From assembly GCA_037974665.1 (NCBI GenBank), contig CM075771.1:18635425-18699424 (forward strand): DNA of 64,000 nt, in the 5' to 3' direction. The notes beneath the pieces were generated by a model. It saw nothing but the letters and a program-made list of their open reading frames with translations. It had not been told where the DNA came from and did not search any database. This document shows, one piece after another, positions 1 through 9,400 of this stretch; the stretch's first letter is position 1; every line of letters starts with the position of its first letter. This DNA comes from Ehretia macrophylla (taxonomy: Eukaryota; Streptophyta; Magnoliopsida; Boraginales; Ehretiaceae). The position numbers were made by a program, and so were the translations under genes.

Positions 1-527
1 GACGGTTCACAGTCCTAGTCCAGAGAGATGTCCCATTCAAAAGGCCTAATGGGCTTAACGACAACCCATCCACTTCAACAACGCAGCATCCTCGGAAGAC
101 GTGATATCGACGAATTGTAGGGCTCTCTAATGTCACGCGAGTTAGGTTGTCGTCCTTTTCGCGGCTCATGACGAACTACCCGGGAGGAAAAAATAGCGAA
201 AAAAGAAGAAAAGTGGCCCGAAACTAATTAAAATGTTCAATTTTGTGTTTAGAAATAGGCGTAGGCGAGTAGACTGGCTGACCCGTCGTGGATCTCCCGG
301 AGAGCTTTCCAACAGTATGCTGTGCGCAGGATAACTCCTTACGGATCAAAAGTTATGGGCACCGGAGTGACGGAGACTTGGTCACATGCCTCACGCACTC
401 GGTTTGCGGGTCCTCCCCTTCCGCGAAGTGAAGTTTTCTAGCCCAAGATGCCGTGGGCCTCGAGAAAATGAATATGACGGATGAAGTATCTTGGCAAGCC
501 TAAAGGGGGTAAAAAAACAAAACGAAA

Positions 528-647
528 AGGGGTGCAACAAGAGGACTTCCCAGGGGGTTACCTATCCTAGTACTACTCTCGCCCAAGCACGATTAACTTC
601 GGAATTCTGATGGGATATGGTGCATTAGTGGTGGTATGATCGCACTC
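528..647 (-). rRNA. 5S rRNA-like copy 5S-1 (diverged)
   Basis: Full 120 nt. C-box region altered (TTACCTATCCT on plus), A box CAAGCACGATTAACT has one change, and the 5' half carries GGGATATGG for GGGATCCGG. Probably not a good template. Confidence 0.85.
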
Positions 648-719
648 GTCATGTTGAGGGTGCAAAGCCCTTATGTGTTGAAGGTTCACAGTCCTAGTCC
701 AGAGAGACGGCCCATTCAA

Positions 720-735
720 AAGGCCTAATGGCCTT
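720..735. repeat. AAGGCC-4 nt-GGCCTT inverted repeat upstream of 5S (type example)
   Basis: Perfect 6-bp arms with a 4-nt loop (TAAT here, CAAT in most units), 73-88 bp upstream of the 5S start. It recurs in most spacers, often unchanged. Function unknown; it could be a hairpin or a protein-binding site. Confidence 0.6.
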
Positions 736-1189
736 ATCGATAACCCATCTGCTTCAACAATGTAGCATCCTCACAAGATGGGATATCCACACATTGTAGG
801 GCCCTCTAATGACTCGCAAGTTAGGTTGTCATCCTTTCCGCGGCTCACAACGAACAACCCGGGAGGAAAAAACATCAGAAAAACAAGAAAAGTGGCCCAC
901 AAATGATTAAAATGTTCAATTTTGGGTTTAGAAAATAAGCACAGGCGACCAGGCTGGCTGCCACATCGTAGAGCTCCTGGAGAACTTTCCAACTGTATGC
1001 TGTGCGCCAGATAACTCGATTTAGATCAAAAGTTATGGGTACCGGAGTGACGGATACTTGGTCACAGGCCCTACAACCTCAGTTTGCGGGTCCAGCCCCT
1101 TCATGAAGTGAAGTTGTCTTGCCCAAGATGCCGTGGTACTAGAGAAAAGAAATGTGATGGATGAAACATCTTGGCAAGCCTAAAGGGGC

Positions 1190-1207
1190 AAAAAAACAAA
1201 ATGAAAA
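1190..1207 (-). terminator. Pol III T-tract terminator of 5S-2 (type example)
   Basis: On the minus strand the gene's final CCCC runs straight into TTTTT, then a few bases, then a T7 run. Pol III stops at four or more T's, so this is the expected terminator. The same tract, TTTTCGTTTTGTTTTTTTG in most units, follows nearly every copy; 5S-15 has lost it. Confidence 0.8.
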
Positions 1208-1327
1208 AGGGGTGCAACACGAGGAGTTCCCAAGGGGTCACCCATCCTAGTACTACTCTCGCCTAAGCACGCTTAACTTCGGAGTTCTGATGGGATCCAG
1301 TGCATTAGTGCTGGTATGATCGCACCC
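1208..1327 (-). rRNA. 5S rRNA-like copy 5S-2 (near-consensus)
   Basis: One of the copies nearest to standard plant 5S rRNA, the RNA of the large ribosomal subunit made by RNA polymerase III. Full 120 nt, starting GGGTGCGATC on minus. The A box (nt 50-64) is intact; I count only about five differences, among them CCTAAG for CCCAAG on plus, GATCCAGTG for GATCCGGTG, and CAAGGGGTCACCC instead of CAGGAGGTCACCC in the C box. TATA-like element upstream and T-tract downstream are both present. The best candidate here for a transcribable gene. Confidence 0.88.
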
Positions 1328-2296
1328 GTCATGTTGAGGGTGCAAAGCCCTTATGTGTTGATGGTTCACAGTCCCAGTCCAGAGAGACTGCCTATTCAAA
1401 TGGACCAATGGCCTTATCAACAACCCATCTCCTTCAACAACACAGCAACCTTGCAAGATGTGATATCGACGTGTTGTAGGGCCCTCTAATGTCCCACGAG
1501 TTAGGTTTTCGTCCTTTCTGCGGCTCACAACGAACGATCCGAGAAGAAAAAACAGCGAAAAAAGAACAAAAGTGGCACAAAATTGATGAAAACATTCGAC
1601 TTTGGGTTCAGAAAACAGGCGCAGGCAGGCAGGCTTGTTGCCCCCGTCGTAGAGCTCCCAGAGAGCTTTTCAGCGGTATGCTGTGTGCGGTATAACTCCT
1701 TACGGATCAAATGTTATGGGTACCGGAGCGACTGATAATTGGTCACAGGCCCCAGCCCTCGGTTTGTGGGCCCATACCCTCCACGATGCAAAGTTGTCTT
1801 GCTTAACAAAAGGACCAATGGCCTTATCAACAACCCATCTGCTTCAACAATGCAGCTGCTCGCAAGACGTGATATCGACGAGTTGTAGGGCCCTCTAATG
1901 TCCCGTGAGTTAGGTTGTTGTCCTTTTTTTGGCTCACGACGAACGACCCGGGAGGAAAAAATAGTAGAAATAGCAGAAAAGTGGTCCTAAACTAATGAAA
2001 ATGTTCAAATTTGGGTATAGAAAACAGGCGCAAGTGAGCAGGCTTGCTGCTGCCGTTGTAGAGCTCCCAAAGAACTTTCCAACGGTATGTTGTGCGCCGC
2101 ATAACTCCTTTCGGATCAGAAGTTATGGGCACTGGAGTGACGGATATTTGGTCACCGGCCCTATGCCCTCGGTTTGCTGGCCCAGCCCCTCCGCGAAGTG
2201 AAGTTGTCTTGCCCAAGATGCCGTGCGAGACGAGAAAAGGAATGTGACGGATGAAGCATCTTGGCAAGCCTGAAGGGGAAAAAAAACAAAACGTAA
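1328..2296 (-). repeat. Double spacer that has lost its 5S gene
   Basis: No 5S copy lies in these 969 bp. At 1799-1808 the spacer jumps from GTTGTCTTGC directly to TTAACAAAAGGACC, which matches the far side of the next gene's upstream region. One deletion removed the terminator, the 5S gene and its promoter and fused two spacers. Confidence 0.8.
1351..1356 (-). promoter_or_regulatory. TATA-like element near -28 of 5S-2 (type example)
   Basis: ACATAA on minus lies at -29 to -24 from the 5S start, where Arabidopsis 5S genes have their TATA-like element. A C at -1 is also present and a GC at about -16/-15. The block CACATAAGGGCTTTGCACCC recurs upstream of most copies. Whether it works is inferred from position only. 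Confidence 0.55.
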
Positions 2297-2416
2297 AGGG
2301 GTACAACACGAGGACTTCCCAGGGAGTCACCCATCCTTGTACTACTCTCACCGAAGCACGCGTAACTTCAGAGTTCTTATGGGATCCGGTGCATTAGTAT
2401 TGGTATGATCGCATTC
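2297..2416 (-). rRNA. 5S rRNA-like copy 5S-3 (promoter lost)
   Basis: Full 120 nt, A box one change (AAGCACGCGTAACT), TTCTTATGGG in the 5' half, start reads GAATGCG. The upstream spacer is deleted at about 2430-2436 (AGGGTGCC joined to AAGGCCCAATGG), so the TATA-like block is missing. Confidence 0.83.
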
Positions 2417-2923
2417 GTCATGTTTAGGGTGCCAAGGCCCAATGGTCTTATCAACAACCCATCTACTTCAACAATGCAGTAGCCTCGCAAGATGTGATAT
2501 CGACACGTTGTAGGGCCCCCTAATGTCCAGCTAGTTAGGTTTTTGTCCTTTTCACGGCTCATGACGAATGACCCGAGAGGAAAAAACTGCGGAAAAAGAA
2601 GAAGAGTGGCCCAAAACGGATGAAAATGTTCCATTTTGGGTTCAGAAATTAGGCACAGGTGAGCAGGCTGGCTGCCCTCGTCGTAGTACTCCCGGAGAGC
2701 TTTTCAACGGTATGCTGTAGGCCGGATAACCGCTTACGGATCAAAAGTTATTGGCACCGGAGTAACGGATACTTGGTCACAAGCCCCGCACCCTCGGTTT
2801 GCGGGTCCAGCCCCTTAGCGAAGTGAAGTTGTCTTGCCCAAGATGCCGTGGGACTCGAGATAAGAAATGTGACGGATGAAGCATCTTGGCAATCCTAAAG
2901 GGGGCAAAAAAACAAATCGAAAA
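2417..2923 (-). repeat. Spacer with deleted 5S upstream region
   Basis: About 507 bp. The stretch normally holding CTTATGTGTTGACGG through CCATTCAAAAGG is gone, so the inverted repeat lies almost against 5S-3. The remainder is ordinary spacer. Confidence 0.75.
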
Positions 2924-3043
2924 AGGGGTGCAACACAAGGACTTCCCAGGGGGTCACCCATCGTAGTACTACTCTCGCCCAAGCACGATTAATTTCGGAG
3001 CTCTGATGGGATCCGGTGCATTAGAGCTGGTATGATTGCACCC
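2924..3043 (-). rRNA. 5S rRNA-like copy 5S-4
   Basis: Full length. Changes include CATCGTAGT (C box edge), CACGATTAATT in the A box and ATTAGAGCTGG in the 5' half. Upstream region normal. Confidence 0.85.
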
Positions 3044-3602
3044 GTCATGTTGAGGGTGCAAAGCCCTTAAGTGTTGACAGTTCACAGACCCAGTCCAGAG
3101 AGACTGCCCATTCAAAGGGCCCAATGGCCTTTTGACAACCCATCTGCTTCAACAACGCAGCATCCTCGCAAGACATGATATCCACGTATTGTAGGGCCCT
3201 CTAATGTCCCGCGAGTTAGGTTGTCATCCTTTCCGCAGCTCACGACGAATGACCCGGGAGGAAAAAATAGCGGAAAAATAAGAAAAGTTCCCGAAACTGA
3301 TGAAAACGTTCAATTTTGGGTTCCGAAAATCAGCGCAGCCAAGCAGGATTGGCGCCCCCGTTGTAGAGGTCACAAAGGGCATTCCAACGGTATGCAGTGC
3401 ACCAAATAACTCCTTACGGATCAAAAGTCATGGGCACCGGAGTGACGGATACTTGGTCACAAGCGCCACACCCTCGGTTTGCGGGTCCAGCCCCTCTGCG
3501 AATCACAATTGTCTTGCCCAAGATGCCGTGGGACTCGAGAAAAGCAATGTGATGGATGAAGCATCTTGGCAAGCCTGAACGGGGCAAAAAAACTAAACGA
3601 AA

Positions 3603-3701
3603 AGTGGTGCAACACGAGGACTTCCCAGGAGGTCACCCATCCTAGTATTACTCTCGCCCAACCACGAAAAGTGGTGCAACACGAGGACTTCGCAGGAGGT
3701 C
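3603..3701 (-). pseudogene. 5S-5: duplicated 3' part, no 5' half
   Basis: 3603-3665 is the 3' half of a 5S gene up to the A box; at 3670-3701 the 3' end of the gene starts again (AGTGGTGCAACACGAGG) and breaks off after the C box straight into upstream spacer (CAGCCCTTATGTG). The 5' half is absent. The first part has the canonical CAGGAGGTCACCC C box, one of three copies that do. Confidence 0.82.
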
Positions 3702-4199
3702 CAGCCCTTATGTGTTGACGGTTCACAGTCCCAATCCAGAGAGACTACCCATTCAAAAGGCCCAATGGCTTTATCGACAACCCATCTGCTTCAACAACGC
3801 AGTAGACTTACAATACGTGATATTGACACGTTGTAGTGCCCTCTAATGTCCTACGAGTTATGTTCTCGTCCTTTCTACAGCTCACGACAAACGACCCGAG
3901 AGGAAAAAATAGCAGAAAAAGAAGAAAAATTGTCTAAAACTAATGAAAATGTTCGATTTTGGGTTCAAAAATCAGGCGCAGGTGAGCAGGCTTGCTATCG
4001 CCGTCGTAGAGCTCCCGGAGAGCTTTCTAACGTTATACTGTGCACCGTATAACTCCTTAAGGATCAAAAGTTATGGGCACCGGAGTGACAGATACTTGGT
4101 CACAAGCCCCACGCCCAAGATGTAATGGGACTCGAGAAAAGGAATGTGACAGATGAAGCATCTTGGCAAGCCTAAAGAGGGCAAAAAAACAAAGCGAAA

Positions 4200-4319
4200 A
4201 GGGGTGCAACACGAGGATTTCCCTGGCGGTCTCCCATCCTAGTACTACTCTCACCCAAGCAAGCTTAACTTCGGAGTTCTTAAGGAATCCGGTCTATTAG
4301 TGCCGATATGATCGCATCT
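4200..4319 (-). rRNA. 5S rRNA-like copy 5S-6
   Basis: Full length but with GCGGTCTCCCATCC in the C box and TTAAGGAATCCGGTCTATTAG in the 5' half. 5S-9, about 2.02 kb away, shares these marks. Confidence 0.84.
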
Positions 4320-4880
4320 GTCATGTTGAGGGTGCAAAGCCCATATGTGTTGACAGTTCACAATCCCAGTCCAGAGAGACAGCCCACTCAAAAGGCCGAA
4401 TGGCCTTATCGACAACCCATTTACTTCAACAATGCAGCATCCTTGCAAGACGTGATATCTGCTCATTGTAGGGCCCTCTAATGTCCCGCGAATTAGGTTG
4501 TCGTCCTTTTAGCAGCTCACGACGAACGACCCGAGAGGAAAATACAGTGAAAAAATAAGAAAAGTGGCACAAAACTGATAGAAATGTTCGATTATGGGTT
4601 ATGAAAATAGGCTCAGCCGAGCAGGCTTGCTTCCACTGTTGTAGAGCTCCTGGAAAGCTTTCAAACGGTATGTTGTGCTCCGCATAACTCCTTACAGATC
4701 AAAAGTTATGGGCACCGGAGTGACTGATACTTGGTCACAGGCCCTACGCCCTTGGTTTGCGGGCCCAGTCCCTCCACGAAGTGAAGTTGTCATGCCCAAG
4801 ATGTCGTGGGACTTGAGAAAAGGAATGTGATGGATGAAGCCTTTTGGCAAGCCTGAAGGGGGCAATAAAATAAAACGAAA

Positions 4881-4976
4881 AGTGGTGCAAGATGAGGACT
4901 TCCCAGGGGGTTACCCATCCTAGTACCACTCTCGCCCAAGCACGATTAACATTAGAGTTCTGGAATGATCGTATCC
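4881..4976 (-). pseudogene. 5S-7: 24-nt internal deletion in the 5' half
   Basis: 96 nt. TTCTG joins directly to GAATGATCG, removing about nt 17-40. The A box is kept with one change. 5S-10 carries the same junction. Confidence 0.85.
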
Positions 4977-5535
4977 GTCATGTTGAGGGTGCAAAGCCAT
5001 TATGTGTTGACGGTTCACAGACCCAGTCCAGAGAGACTGCCCATTCAAAAGGCCCAATGGCCTTCTCGATAACCCATCTGCTTCAACAACGCAGCAGCCT
5101 CGCAAGATGTGATATCAACGCATTGTAGGGCCCTCTAATGTCTTGCGAGTTAGGTTGTCATCCATTCCGCGGCTCACAACAAACAACCCAGGAAGAAAAA
5201 ATAGCAAAAAAAGAAGAAATGTGGCCCAAAACAGATGAAAACATTCAATTTTGGGTTCAGAAAATAGGCACAGACGGGCAAGCTTGCTAACACTGTCGTA
5301 GACCTCCCAAAGAGCTTTCCAACGGTCTGCTTTGCTCTTCATAACTCCATATGGATCAAAAGTTTTGGGCTCCGTAATGACGGATACTTGGTCATGGCCC
5401 CACGCCCTCGGTTTGCGGGCCCAACCCCTCTGCGAAGCGAAGTTGTCTTGCCCAAGATGCCATAGGACTCGAGAAAATAATTGTGACGGATCAAGCATCT
5501 TGGCAAGCCTGAAGGAGGCAAAAAGACAATGAAAA

Positions 5536-5655
5536 GGGGGTGCAACACGAGGACTTCCTTGGGGGTCACCCATCCTAGTACTACTCTTACCTAAGCATGC
5601 TTAACTTCAGAGTTCTATTAGGATTCGATGCATTGGTGCGGGTATGATCGCATCC
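5536..5655 (-). rRNA. 5S rRNA-like copy 5S-8
   Basis: Full length with many changes in the 5' half (TCTATTAGGATTCGATGC, GGTGCGGG) and CTTACCTAAGCATGC across the A box. Probably decayed. Confidence 0.84.
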
Positions 5656-6217
5656 GTCATGTTGATGGTGCAAAGTCCTTATGTGTTGATGGTTCACAGA
5701 CCCAGTCCAGAGAGACGGCCCATTCAAAAGGCCCAATGGCCTTATCGACAACCCATCTGCTTCAACAACGCAGCAGCCCTGCAAGACGTGATATTAACGC
5801 ATTGTAGGGCACTCTAATGTCCCGCGAGTTATGTTGTCGTCCTTTCTGCGGCTCACGACGAATGACCTGAGAGGAAAAAACACCAGAAAAAGAAGAAAAG
5901 TGTTCTAAAACTAATGAAAACGTTCGATTTCAGGTTCAGAAATCAGGCGCAAGCGAGCAGGCTTGCTATCGCTATCGTAGAGCTCTTGGAGAGCTTTTCA
6001 ACGATATACTATGCGCAGCATAACTCCTTAAAGATCAAAAGTTATGGGCACCGGAGTGACGGATACTTGGTCACAGGCCCTACGCCCTCGGTTTGTGTGT
6101 CTAGTCCCTCCATGAAGCGAAGTTGTCTTGCCCAAGATGTCGTGGTACTCGAGAAAAGGAATGTGATGGATGAAGCATGTTGGTAAGCCTAAAGAGGGCA
6201 AAAAAAACAAAACGAAA

Positions 6218-6337
6218 AGGGGTGCAACACGAGGACTTGCCTAGCGGTCTCCCATCCTAGTACTACTCTCACCCAAGCATGCTTAACTTTGGTGTTCTTA
6301 AGGAATTCGGTCTATTAGTGCTAGTATGATCGCATCC
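6218..6337 (-). rRNA. 5S rRNA-like copy 5S-9
   Basis: Full length, sister of 5S-6 (GCGGTCTCCCATCC; TTAAGGAATTCGGTCTATTAG). A box reads CAAGCATGCTTAACT. Confidence 0.84.
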
Positions 6338-6902
6338 GTCATGTTGAGGGTGCAAAGCCCTTATGTGTTGATGGTTCACAATCCCAGTCCCGAGAGACGG
6401 CCCATCTAAAAACCCCAATGGCCTTATCAACAACCCATTTACTTCATCAACGCAGCATCCTCGCAAGACGTGATATCGATGCGTTGTAAGGCCCTCTAAT
6501 GTCCAGCGAATTAGGTTGTCATCCTTTCCGCGGCTCACAACGAACGACCCGAGAGGAAAATATAGCGGAAAAATAAGAAAAGTGGCACGAAATTGATAAA
6601 AGTGTTCGATTATGGGTTATGAAAATAGGCACAGCCGAGCAGGCTTGCTTCCCCTGTTCTAGAGCTCCCGGAAAGCTTTCCAACGGTATGTTGTGTGCCG
6701 TATAACTCCTTACAGATCAAAATTTATGGGCACCGGAGCGACTGATACTTGGTCACAAGCCCCACGTCCTCAGTTTACGGGCCCAGCCCCGCCACGAAGC
6801 GTAGTTGTCTTGCCCAAGATGTCTTGGGACTCGAGAAAAGGAATGTGATGAATGAAGCATCTTGGCAAGCCTGCCTGAAAGGGGCAAAAAAATAAAATGA
6901 AA

Positions 6903-6998
6903 AGGGGTACAACACGATGACTTCCCAAGGGGTTACCCATCCTAGTATAACTCTCACCCAAGCACGATTAGCATCAATGTTCTGGATTGATCGCATCC
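6903..6998 (-). pseudogene. 5S-10: same 24-nt deletion as 5S-7
   Basis: 96 nt with the junction TTCTGGATTGATCG. A box further changed (CACGATTAGCAT). The shared breakpoint shows descent from one deleted ancestor. Confidence 0.84.
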
Positions 6999-7304
6999 AT
7001 TATGTTGAGGGTGCAAAGCCCTTATGTGTTGACTGTTCATAGACCCAGTCCAGAGAGACTGCCCATTCAAAAGGCCCAATGGCCTTATCGACAACCCATC
7101 TGGTTCGACACCGCTGCAACCTCGGATGACGTGATATCGACGCGTTGTAGGGCCCTTTAATTCCCGCGAGTTAGGTTGTCGTCCTTTTCACGGCTCAAGA
7201 CGAACGACCCAGGAGGAAAAAATATCAAAAAAAGAAGAAACGTGGCCCAAAACTGATGAAAACATTCTTGGCAAGCCTGAAGGTGGCAAAAAAACAAAAC
7301 GAAA
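6999..7304 (-). repeat. Shortened spacer
   Basis: About 306 bp instead of 560. At 7266 GATGAAAACATTC is joined to TTGGCAAGCC, deleting the middle of the spacer. Promoter side and terminator side are both kept. Confidence 0.8.
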
Positions 7305-7424
7305 AGGGGTGCCACACGAGGACTTCCCAAGGGGTCACCCATCCTAGTACTACTCTCACCCAAGCACGATTAACTTCGGAGTTCTGATGGGATCCGATGC
7401 ATTAGTGCTGATATAATCGCATCC
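7305..7424 (-). rRNA. 5S rRNA-like copy 5S-11
   Basis: Full length and fairly conserved: about nine differences, including GTGCCACACG, CAAGGGG in the C box, CACGATTAACT in the A box and CTGATATAATCG near the start. Confidence 0.86.
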
Positions 7425-7977
7425 GTCATGTTGAGGGTGTAAAGCCCTTATGTGTTGATGGTTCACAGTCCCAGTCCAAACAAACGGCCCATTCAAATGG
7501 CCCAAGGGCCTTATCGACAACCCATATGCTTCAACAACGCAGCAACTTCACAAGATGCAATATCGACGCGTTGTAGGGCCCTCTAATGTCCCAAGAGTTC
7601 GGTTGTCGTCCATTCTGCGGCTCACAATGAACGACCCGGGATGAAAAAAGGTAGAAAACAGGCCCGAAATTGATGAAAAAGTTCAATTTTTGGTTTAGAA
7701 GATATTCGCCGGTGGGTAGGCTGGGTGCCCTCGTCGTAGAGCTCCCGAAGAGCTTTCCGATGGTATGATGTGCATCGCATAACTCCTTACGAATCAAAAG
7801 TTATGGGCACCAGAATGATGTATACTTGGTCACAGGCCCAACGCCCTTGGTTTTCGGGCCCAGCCACTCTGCAAAGCAAAGTTGTCTTGCCCAAAGATAC
7901 CGTGGGACTCGAGAATATAAATGTGATGGATGAAGCATCTTGGCAAGCCTGAAGGGGGCAAAAAAACAAAACAAAAA

Positions 7978-8097
7978 GCGGGTGCAACATGAGGACTTTC
8001 CAAGGGATCACCCATCCTAGTACTACTCTCGCCCAAGCACGCTTAACTTCGGAGTTCTAATGGGATTCGGTGCATTAGTGTTGGAATGATCTCATCC
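7978..8097 (-). rRNA. 5S rRNA-like copy 5S-12
   Basis: Full length with an intact A box. 3' end GCGGGTGCAACATG, C box AAGGGATCACCC, start GGATGAGATC. Confidence 0.85.
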
Positions 8098-8658
8098 ATC
8101 ATGTTGAGGGTGCAAAGCCCTTATGTGTTGACGGTTCACAGTCCCAGTCCAGCAAGACTACCCATTCAAAAGGCCCAATGGCCTTATCGACAACCCATAT
8201 GCTTAAACAATGTGGTAGCCTCGCAAGACGTGATTTCGACGCTTTGTAGGGCCCTCTAATGTCCTGCGAGTTTGGTTGTCGTCCTTTTCAAAGCTCACGA
8301 CGAACGACTCGGGAGGAAAAAATAGCAGAAATGGAAGAAAAGTGGTCCAAAACTATTGAAAACGTTCAATTTTAGGTTTAGAAAATAGGAGCAAGTGAGC
8401 AAGCTTGATGCAGCCGTCATAGAGCTCAAGGAGAGCTTTCCAACGGTATGCTGTATGCCGCATAACTCTTTTCGAATCAAAAGTTATGGGCACCGGAGTG
8501 ATGGATACTTGGTCACAGGCCCCACGCCTTCGGTTTGCTGGCCCAGCCCCTCCGTGAAGCGAAGTTGTCTTGCCCATGTTGCCGTGGTACTCGAGAAAAG
8601 GAATGGGACTGATAAAGCATCTTGGCAAGCCTGTAGGGGGCAATAAAACAAAACAAAA

Positions 8659-8778
8659 AGGGGTGCAACACTAGGACTTCCCAAGGGGTCACCCATGCTA
8701 GTACTACTCTCACCCAAGAACGCTTAACTTTGGAGTTCTTATGGGATCCAGTGCATTAGGGCTGAAATGATCGCATCC
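8659..8778 (-). rRNA. 5S rRNA-like copy 5S-13
   Basis: Full length. CATGCTAGT, CAAGAACGCTTAACT and TTCTTATGGG are also seen, in part, in 5S-14 on the other side of the solo LTR, so these were neighbouring sister units. Confidence 0.85.
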
Positions 8779-8964
8779 GTCATGTTGACGGTACAAAGCC
8801 CTTATGTCTTGACGGTTCACAGTCCCAGTCCAGAGAGATAGCCCATTCAAAAGGCTGAATGGCCTCATCAACAACCAATCTGCTTCAACAACATAGCAAC
8901 CTGGCAAGACGTGATATCGACGCGTTGTAGCGCACTCTAATGTCCTGCGAGTTATGTGAGGCCC

Positions 8965-9350
8965 GACCCCGAATAACGTGGGTTACCCCGATTTGCGTGC
9001 CTTTGACCTAGAATTATATGACCAACCTTGGATTACGTGCCCTGTCTTGGTTTTTGTGCATGCCTCATCATACGTTCTTTGACCTAGAATTGTGTGCCCT
9101 AATCTTCGATATACGTGCGATACTTAGATAAATGTGCCAGGACCTTGATTTATATGTGAGACCTCGATTTACGCGTGTCTCTTCGTTTCGTGTGCATTAA
9201 CCTTGAACTGCATGCCTTAACCTAGGTTTAAGAGTCGTACCTCGATTTGTGTGCATTGCATTGAATTACGTGCATTTATCTTGAAGTACGTGTCTACCTC
9301 GTAGTTCGTGTTTACCTTGTATGCGTGCCCTAGAACCTAGGAAAACGTGC
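8965..9350 (+). repeat. ACGTG-rich degenerate subrepeats in the LTR 5' end (U3)
   Basis: Roughly 20-bp phrases of the type ACCTTGAATTACGTGCC repeated with changes, about 18-20 times. Six carry an exact ACGTG (near 8976, 9034, 9113, 9257, 9287 and 9345), the core of plant G-box/ABRE sites bound by bZIP and bHLH factors. The position upstream of the TATA box suits an enhancer. The match is clear; activity is inferred. Confidence 0.6.
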
Positions 9351-9392
9351 ATGCACGCTAATCAATAAAGAATCCTACACAAAGTACTAGAC

Positions 9393-9400
9393 TATAAAAT
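9393..9400 (+). promoter_or_regulatory. LTR TATA box
   Basis: TATAAAAT within ACTATAAAATAATCCC, just downstream of the ACGTG subrepeats. It would place the transcription start, and so the U3/R boundary, near 9425-9430. The family relative at 48784-52629 has a damaged counterpart near 52090. Confidence 0.6.

Larger units (their letters stand above)
3844..5816 (-). repeat. Trimer duplication 1, first copy
   Basis: Three units whose spacers and genes match the next three (5817-7266) in order: 5S-6 with 5S-9, 5S-7 with 5S-10, and the spacer before 5S-8 with the shortened one before 5S-11. Shared private marks include TTATGTT, AATCAGGCGCA, TTGCTATCGC and the 24-nt deletion in 5S-7 and 5S-10. Boundaries are approximate. 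Confidence 0.75.
5817..7266 (-). repeat. Trimer duplication 1, second copy
   Basis: Partner of 3844-5816. The third unit is cut short by the spacer deletion at about 7266, but its remaining AAAAAAAGAAGAAACGTGG stretch still matches the equivalent part of the first copy. Confidence 0.72.
1..8954 (-). repeat. 5S rDNA-type tandem array, segment 1
   Basis: Head-to-tail units of about 680 bp, every gene copy on the minus strand (5S-1 to 5S-13). The interval between successive gene copies is spacer. In minus-strand order a spacer holds the T-rich terminator, a CTTGCCAAGATGCTTCATCC block, a GGGCCCGCAAACCGAGGGCG block, a CATAACTTTTGATCCG block, an AGCTC/GAGCT inverted repeat, a T-rich stretch, a CGACAACCTAACTCGCGGG block, an AAGGCC/GGCCTT inverted repeat and the TATA-like region of the next gene. 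Nothing in the spacers looks like another gene. The window opens inside a spacer, so 1-527 is an incomplete unit. Units differ by roughly 10% by eye, far more than expected of a working 5S locus. Confidence 0.93.

Noticed and set aside
1..8954. Cassandra-type retroelements, which carry a 5S sequence in short LTRs
   Set aside because: No TG...CA-bounded short LTRs and no primer-binding site (no GGCTCTGATACCA on plus inside units). Units are plain head-to-tail with a spacer of about 560 bp and a Pol III terminator directly after the gene, as in 5S rDNA.
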